Shown piece by piece: positions 34,559 through 37,448 of a stretch of 37,448 bases of DNA. The notes beneath the pieces are model-generated. The model made no database searches. It saw only the letters and a program-made list of their open reading frames with translations, and was not told the origin of the DNA. Source of the stretch: Oligoflexia bacterium (GTDB taxonomy: Bacteria; Bdellovibrionota; UBA1018; CAIPTA01; JAALKR01); NCBI GenBank assembly GCA_011087955.1, contig JAALKR010000003.1, positions 1 through 37,448 on the forward strand. The letters run 5' to 3'. Each line of letters opens with the position of its first letter. The stretch's first letter is position 1. Made by a program: the position numbers and the translations under genes.

Positions 34559-37448
34559 ATGACGCAAGCGGGGGGAAAAATCTGGTTCCTGCATCTGGGA
34601 GAGGCACATGAAGGCCCCTTCACCATCCAGGAGGTTTCGGAAAAATTTGGACAAGGTCTTGCTAGCCCAGACTCCCTAGCTTGGAAGCACCCTATGCCGG
34701 ACTGGCTCCCGGTTAAAGATATTCCAGAATTAGCGGCGATTTCTCGTGGTGGATCCGCGGTGGCAGTGGCGCCTGCTGGAGCCAGTTTTGGTAGTACGTC
34801 AGAAGCTTTGGGAATTAGCCTCGGTGGAAGCACTTCTCAGCGTACGATTTTGAAAGAGGGTGAAGGCCAAACGGAAATGTTGCAAGATCAGGTTAACGGT
34901 ATGCACGCTCAGTATGCTCGAAACCCAAGTGGTTCGGACGTATCGATCGTGAGGTCTCTTGAGGATGCGGTAGCTCAGCCAGCTGGCCCTGCCACGGAAA
35001 CAGCAAGTATAGCCCTAGCCATAGATTCTGGAGCAGCTGCAGCGGCCTCCGAGCCGGCAGTAGCGGCGGCTGATTCTATGGTGTTGGGGAATACTCCAGA
35101 CGCCAATGGTGGGATGGGTGCAAATGGAGAATCGCTCTCATTAGATGCAGGTGGCGAGGAATCTGCTGTGGTGGAAACTCCTGCTCTATCCGTGGGCCTG
35201 GGGGCTCCAAGTCAGGCAGTACCTTTAGAGACAGCCAGTGTTGAAGAACCTGTGGCCGGCGATAGCCCAGTTTCGACTTCTGTTGAGGAAGCGCCAGCAC
35301 CAATTCAAGACACTGCAAACATTGCATTACAAGCTACGGCGACTCAAGCTCAACCTGAACCCCAACTTCAGCCTCAGCTTCAAGAGGCGGCTCCGGATGC
35401 ATCAGATTCTTCGGATGTTCTGGATATCTCGGGTTCCTTGGACGATCCGAATGTCTCGGATGTTTCAGATGCTTCGGATGCTTCAGATGCTTCAGATGTC
35501 CTGGATGCTTCGTATGCTTCGGGGGGAGCAGTAGATCCCGACACTCCAGATCCGAACGACAAAGTTTGGGTAATTCGAACTCAGGGAGATGCCTACGGGC
35601 AATTTTCCTTTGTAGAACTAACGGCTCAGCATAAATCAGGGGACCTCGAGCCTGGGTTTGAACTTTGGCGCCCTGGACTTACGGATTTTCAGCCAGGGCA
35701 ATCGCTGTTGGAATCGATGCCGGCTGATTCGGTCTCTCAGGCGGCCGGTCAAGGTGCAGTGCCAAAACATGGTGTGCTGCCCTCGGCTCCAGCGGAGGCA
35801 GATATTAGGGCCACAGACGTTGAAGAACCTGAGGAAAAAGAGCTAGAAGAAGAAGGAGAGCTAGAAGCAGAGGAAGGCAAAGAAATAAAATCCACACTAG
35901 CAGCATATGGCGTCGGTATGGTGACTGATAAAGTTCCTGCAATTGGCTCCTTAATGTCATCTTTTAAAGGTGGCACTTCAAAAGTTACTGATAGTCTTGG
36001 TGCTGGTGCATCGACGAAAAATTTAGCCGTTATTTTAGTAGTTGCAGGTGTTGCAGCTACTGGAATGTCACTACTCCTTTTTACAGACATGAAGATTCCA
36101 ATGCCTGGATTCCTTGCAGGAATTTTTTCACCACTACCGGAACTACCTGACGTGCGTGAGAATGATTTAGAAAAGTTAAAAGCAGCAGCCATGCAGAGCA
36201 AGGCAGACGGGCCTACGGTGTCCTATGCACTTAGCAAGGAAAATATTTATGAACCAAAATTTTATGTTGCTTCAAATGCAGCGGAAGGAACGTCAGTTAA
36301 TTTCAAAATTACTGGAATTCCTGGAAAAATTGTTAACAAGATTCAGTTTGAGATTAGTAAAAAGGAGCCAGTACAAGAAACAAAACTTGCGGTTTTTGGT
36401 CCGCTCACAGATGGAGCAAAGCCCATTCCGTTTGGTCATTACAAATTGTTGATTACTGTCCATGGTACTCCTGCAAAGATTGAAGAGGAGATTTTCTTAG
36501 GGCCAAAGGGAGCAGTCTTTGAGAGTAGAATGAAGCAATTCAAAGAGAAGTTACAAAAACAGTACGATTCAGAGTTAGAGGAGACTACTCAACTTATTGA
36601 AACTGTTCTTGCAACGTATAAACAGGTGCAAGACAAATACGGCTCGTTGATTAAGGCGGGTCGATTCTCTGTGGAACAGAAGAAAGCAAACTGGAATAAT
36701 TTCGTTCTAGCCAATCAGTCGATAGTTGCAGAATTACGGTCGAGTGTGGAAGCAAAGATTAAGGGAGGGGATGAGGGGAAACAAAAATTCTTTGTGTACC
36801 ACCACCAGCAAATCCTGAAAATTTTGGACATAATGGAGTTTTTATTCAAGGAAATTGGCAATCAAGTTGCGGCGAATAAAGTGTATCAAATTGATGGCGG
36901 ACGAGCGGTAATTGTGGCTGAAGCCGCTATGAATTTTAAAGAGTTTCTAAAGGTTTCTGGGCAATGGGAACCTTTTGATGTTTTAGTTAAAAGCATTAAA
37001 AAGGGGCCAAACTGGTCATGGAAGTCTATGAAAGAACCTACTCCAGAAGTAGTAAATACATATTTGCTTCCAACACCTAATGGCAGCAAGCCGGTGGTGA
37101 GTATACTGCAGCTATCGCCCGCAGCGATGGCTCCTGCGGCAATAGCTCCTGTGGTGGGGATGGCTCCTGCGGTAGTGGCGCCTGTGGGGATGGCAGCACC
37201 TACAGCTGTGGCTCCTGTGGGGATGGCAGCACCTACAGCTGTGGCACCACCGACAGCTGTGGCACCACCGACAGCTGTGGCACCACCCGCAGCGATGGCA
37301 CCTGCAGCTATGGCTCCTGCGGCAATGGCTCCTGTGGGGATGGCACCACCTACGGCTGTGGCTCCTGTGGGGATGGCAGCACCTACGGCTGTGGCTCCTG
37401 TGGTGGGGATGGCTCCTGCGGTAGTGGCGCCTGTGGGGATGGCAGCAC
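34559..37448 (+). CDS. Large GYF-domain membrane protein with Pro/Ala tail (3' end outside window)
   Basis: Partial: the frame is open to the last base (963 codons). Domains: a GYF_2-like domain at 8-58 (KIWFLHLGEAHEGPFTI... WKHPMPDWLPV), a long Ala/Ser/Glu-rich low-complexity region including DAS triplet repeats (about 301-321), a second GYF_2-like domain at 335-385 (KVWVIRTQGDAYGQFSF... WRPGLTDFQPG), an acidic Glu stretch, one transmembrane helix at about 487-509, an alpha-helical domain with coiled-coil character (about 620-760), and a Pro/Ala/Val/Met repeat from about 858. GYF plus one span plus a Pro-rich tail recalls the Myxococcus gliding-motor protein GltJ, an uncertain analogy. It is divergent from the diguanylate cyclase gene by 137 bp. 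Confidence 0.75.
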   Translation, partial: MTQAGGKIWFLHLGEAHEGPFTIQEVSEKFGQGLASPDSLAWKHPMPDWLPVKDIPELAAISRGGSAVAVAPAGASFGSTSEALGISLGGSTSQRTILKEGEGQTEMLQDQVNGMHAQYARNPSGSDVSIVRSLEDAVAQPAGPATETASIALAIDSGAAAAASEPAVAAADSMVLGNTPDANGGMGANGESLSLDAGGEESAVVETPALSVGLGAPSQAVPLETASVEEPVAGDSPVSTSVEEAPAPIQDTANIALQATATQAQPEPQLQPQLQEAAPDASDSSDVLDISGSLDDPNVSDVSDASDASDASDVLDASYASGGAVDPDTPDPNDKVWVIRTQGDAYGQFSFVELTAQHKSGDLEPGFELWRPGLTDFQPGQSLLESMPADSVSQAAGQGAVPKHGVLPSAPAEADIRATDVEEPEEKELEEEGELEAEEGKEIKSTLAAYGVGMVTDKVPAIGSLMSSFKGGTSKVTDSLGAGASTKNLAVILVVAGVAATGMSLLLFTDMKIPMPGFLAGIFSPLPELPDVRENDLEKLKAAAMQSKADGPTVSYALSKENIYEPKFYVASNAAEGTSVNFKITGIPGKIVNKIQFEISKKEPVQETKLAVFGPLTDGAKPIPFGHYKLLITVHGTPAKIEEEIFLGPKGAVFESRMKQFKEKLQKQYDSELEETTQLIETVLATYKQVQDKYGSLIKAGRFSVEQKKANWNNFVLANQSIVAELRSSVEAKIKGGDEGKQKFFVYHHQQILKILDIMEFLFKEIGNQVAANKVYQIDGGRAVIVAEAAMNFKEFLKVSGQWEPFDVLVKSIKKGPNWSWKSMKEPTPEVVNTYLLPTPNGSKPVVSILQLSPAAMAPAAIAPVVGMAPAVVAPVGMAAPTAVAPVGMAAPTAVAPPTAVAPPTAVAPPAAMAPAAMAPAAMAPVGMAPPTAVAPVGMAAPTAVAPVVGMAPAVVAPVGMAA
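35459..35521 (+). repeat. 9-nt repeat encoding Asp-Ala-Ser triplets
   Basis: Seven 9-nt units of the type GATGCTTCA encode Asp-Ala-Ser with small changes (Asp-Val-Ser, Asp-Val-Leu, Tyr-Ala-Ser). They lie in the disordered linker between the two GYF domains. Probably slippage-prone. Confidence 0.7.
37130..37448 (+). repeat. Pro/Ala/Val/Met-rich coding repeat, continues past the window
   Basis: Short units such as GTGGCACCACCGACAGCT and GGGGATGGCAGCACCTA recur, encoding PTAVAP, PVGMA and PAAMAP blocks. The reading frame stays open throughout. A proline-rich rod of this kind could span the periplasm. The array is cut by the window end, so its length is unknown. Confidence 0.8.

Noticed and set aside
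37130-37448. CRISPR-like or non-coding repeat array at the window end
   Set aside because: Repeats are short, imperfect, without spacers, and keep one open frame encoding a Pro/Ala-rich protein segment.

Overview
The window looks like a chromosomal stretch of a Gram-negative bacterium of moderate GC. The best guess is the Bdellovibrionota (Bdellovibrio/Oligoflexia-like). This is inferred from many lipoproteins and exported hydrolases, an FHA-GGDEF protein built like the Bdellovibrio predation cyclase DgcB, and a GYF-domain membrane protein. No rRNA, tRNA, CRISPR array, transposase or phage gene was recognised.

Layout. 1-1053 is gene-poor and holds two strong hairpins. 1054-3499 (+) encodes an M3 oligopeptidase and an exported MsrA, followed by argS (-). 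5427-9011 (+) is a probable envelope operon: coiled-coil/TPR lipoprotein, FecR-domain protein, small outer-membrane barrel and HExxH lipoprotein. 9033-18279 (-) is a run of exported proteins: a lipoprotein, a trypsin-like lipoprotein, a small periplasmic protein, a clostripain-family peptidase translationally coupled to a transglutaminase-like protein, and a protein of about 950 residues with a glycine-rich membrane hairpin. A lipoprotein (+) and an LD-carboxypeptidase (-) follow.

20216-22413 (+) encodes an apparently intact thiamine-diphosphate E1 alpha/beta pair of a 2-oxoacid dehydrogenase. After two small membrane proteins (-) comes a RibD-like protein whose zinc site is gone, then a tiny zinc-ribbon protein. 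24654-33442 (+) is a tight operon: lipA, a half-length E1-alpha-like protein, an E1-beta-like protein, the lipoyl E2, a full-length E1-alpha-like protein, lpd, lipB, sfsA and a polyprenyl synthase. Together it makes the lipoate cofactor, the E2 core and the E3 of an oxoacid dehydrogenase.

The most unusual point is that all three E1-like proteins inside this E2/E3 operon have lost their thiamine-diphosphate or catalytic residues, while the intact E1 pair lies in a separate transcription unit upstream. They look like maintained pseudoenzymes rather than decaying genes. With the RibD-like protein, four degenerate enzymes lie within about 6.4 kb.

The window ends with an FHA-GGDEF diguanylate cyclase (-) and, divergently, the start of a large protein with two GYF domains, one membrane span and a Pro/Ala repeat that runs off the end.
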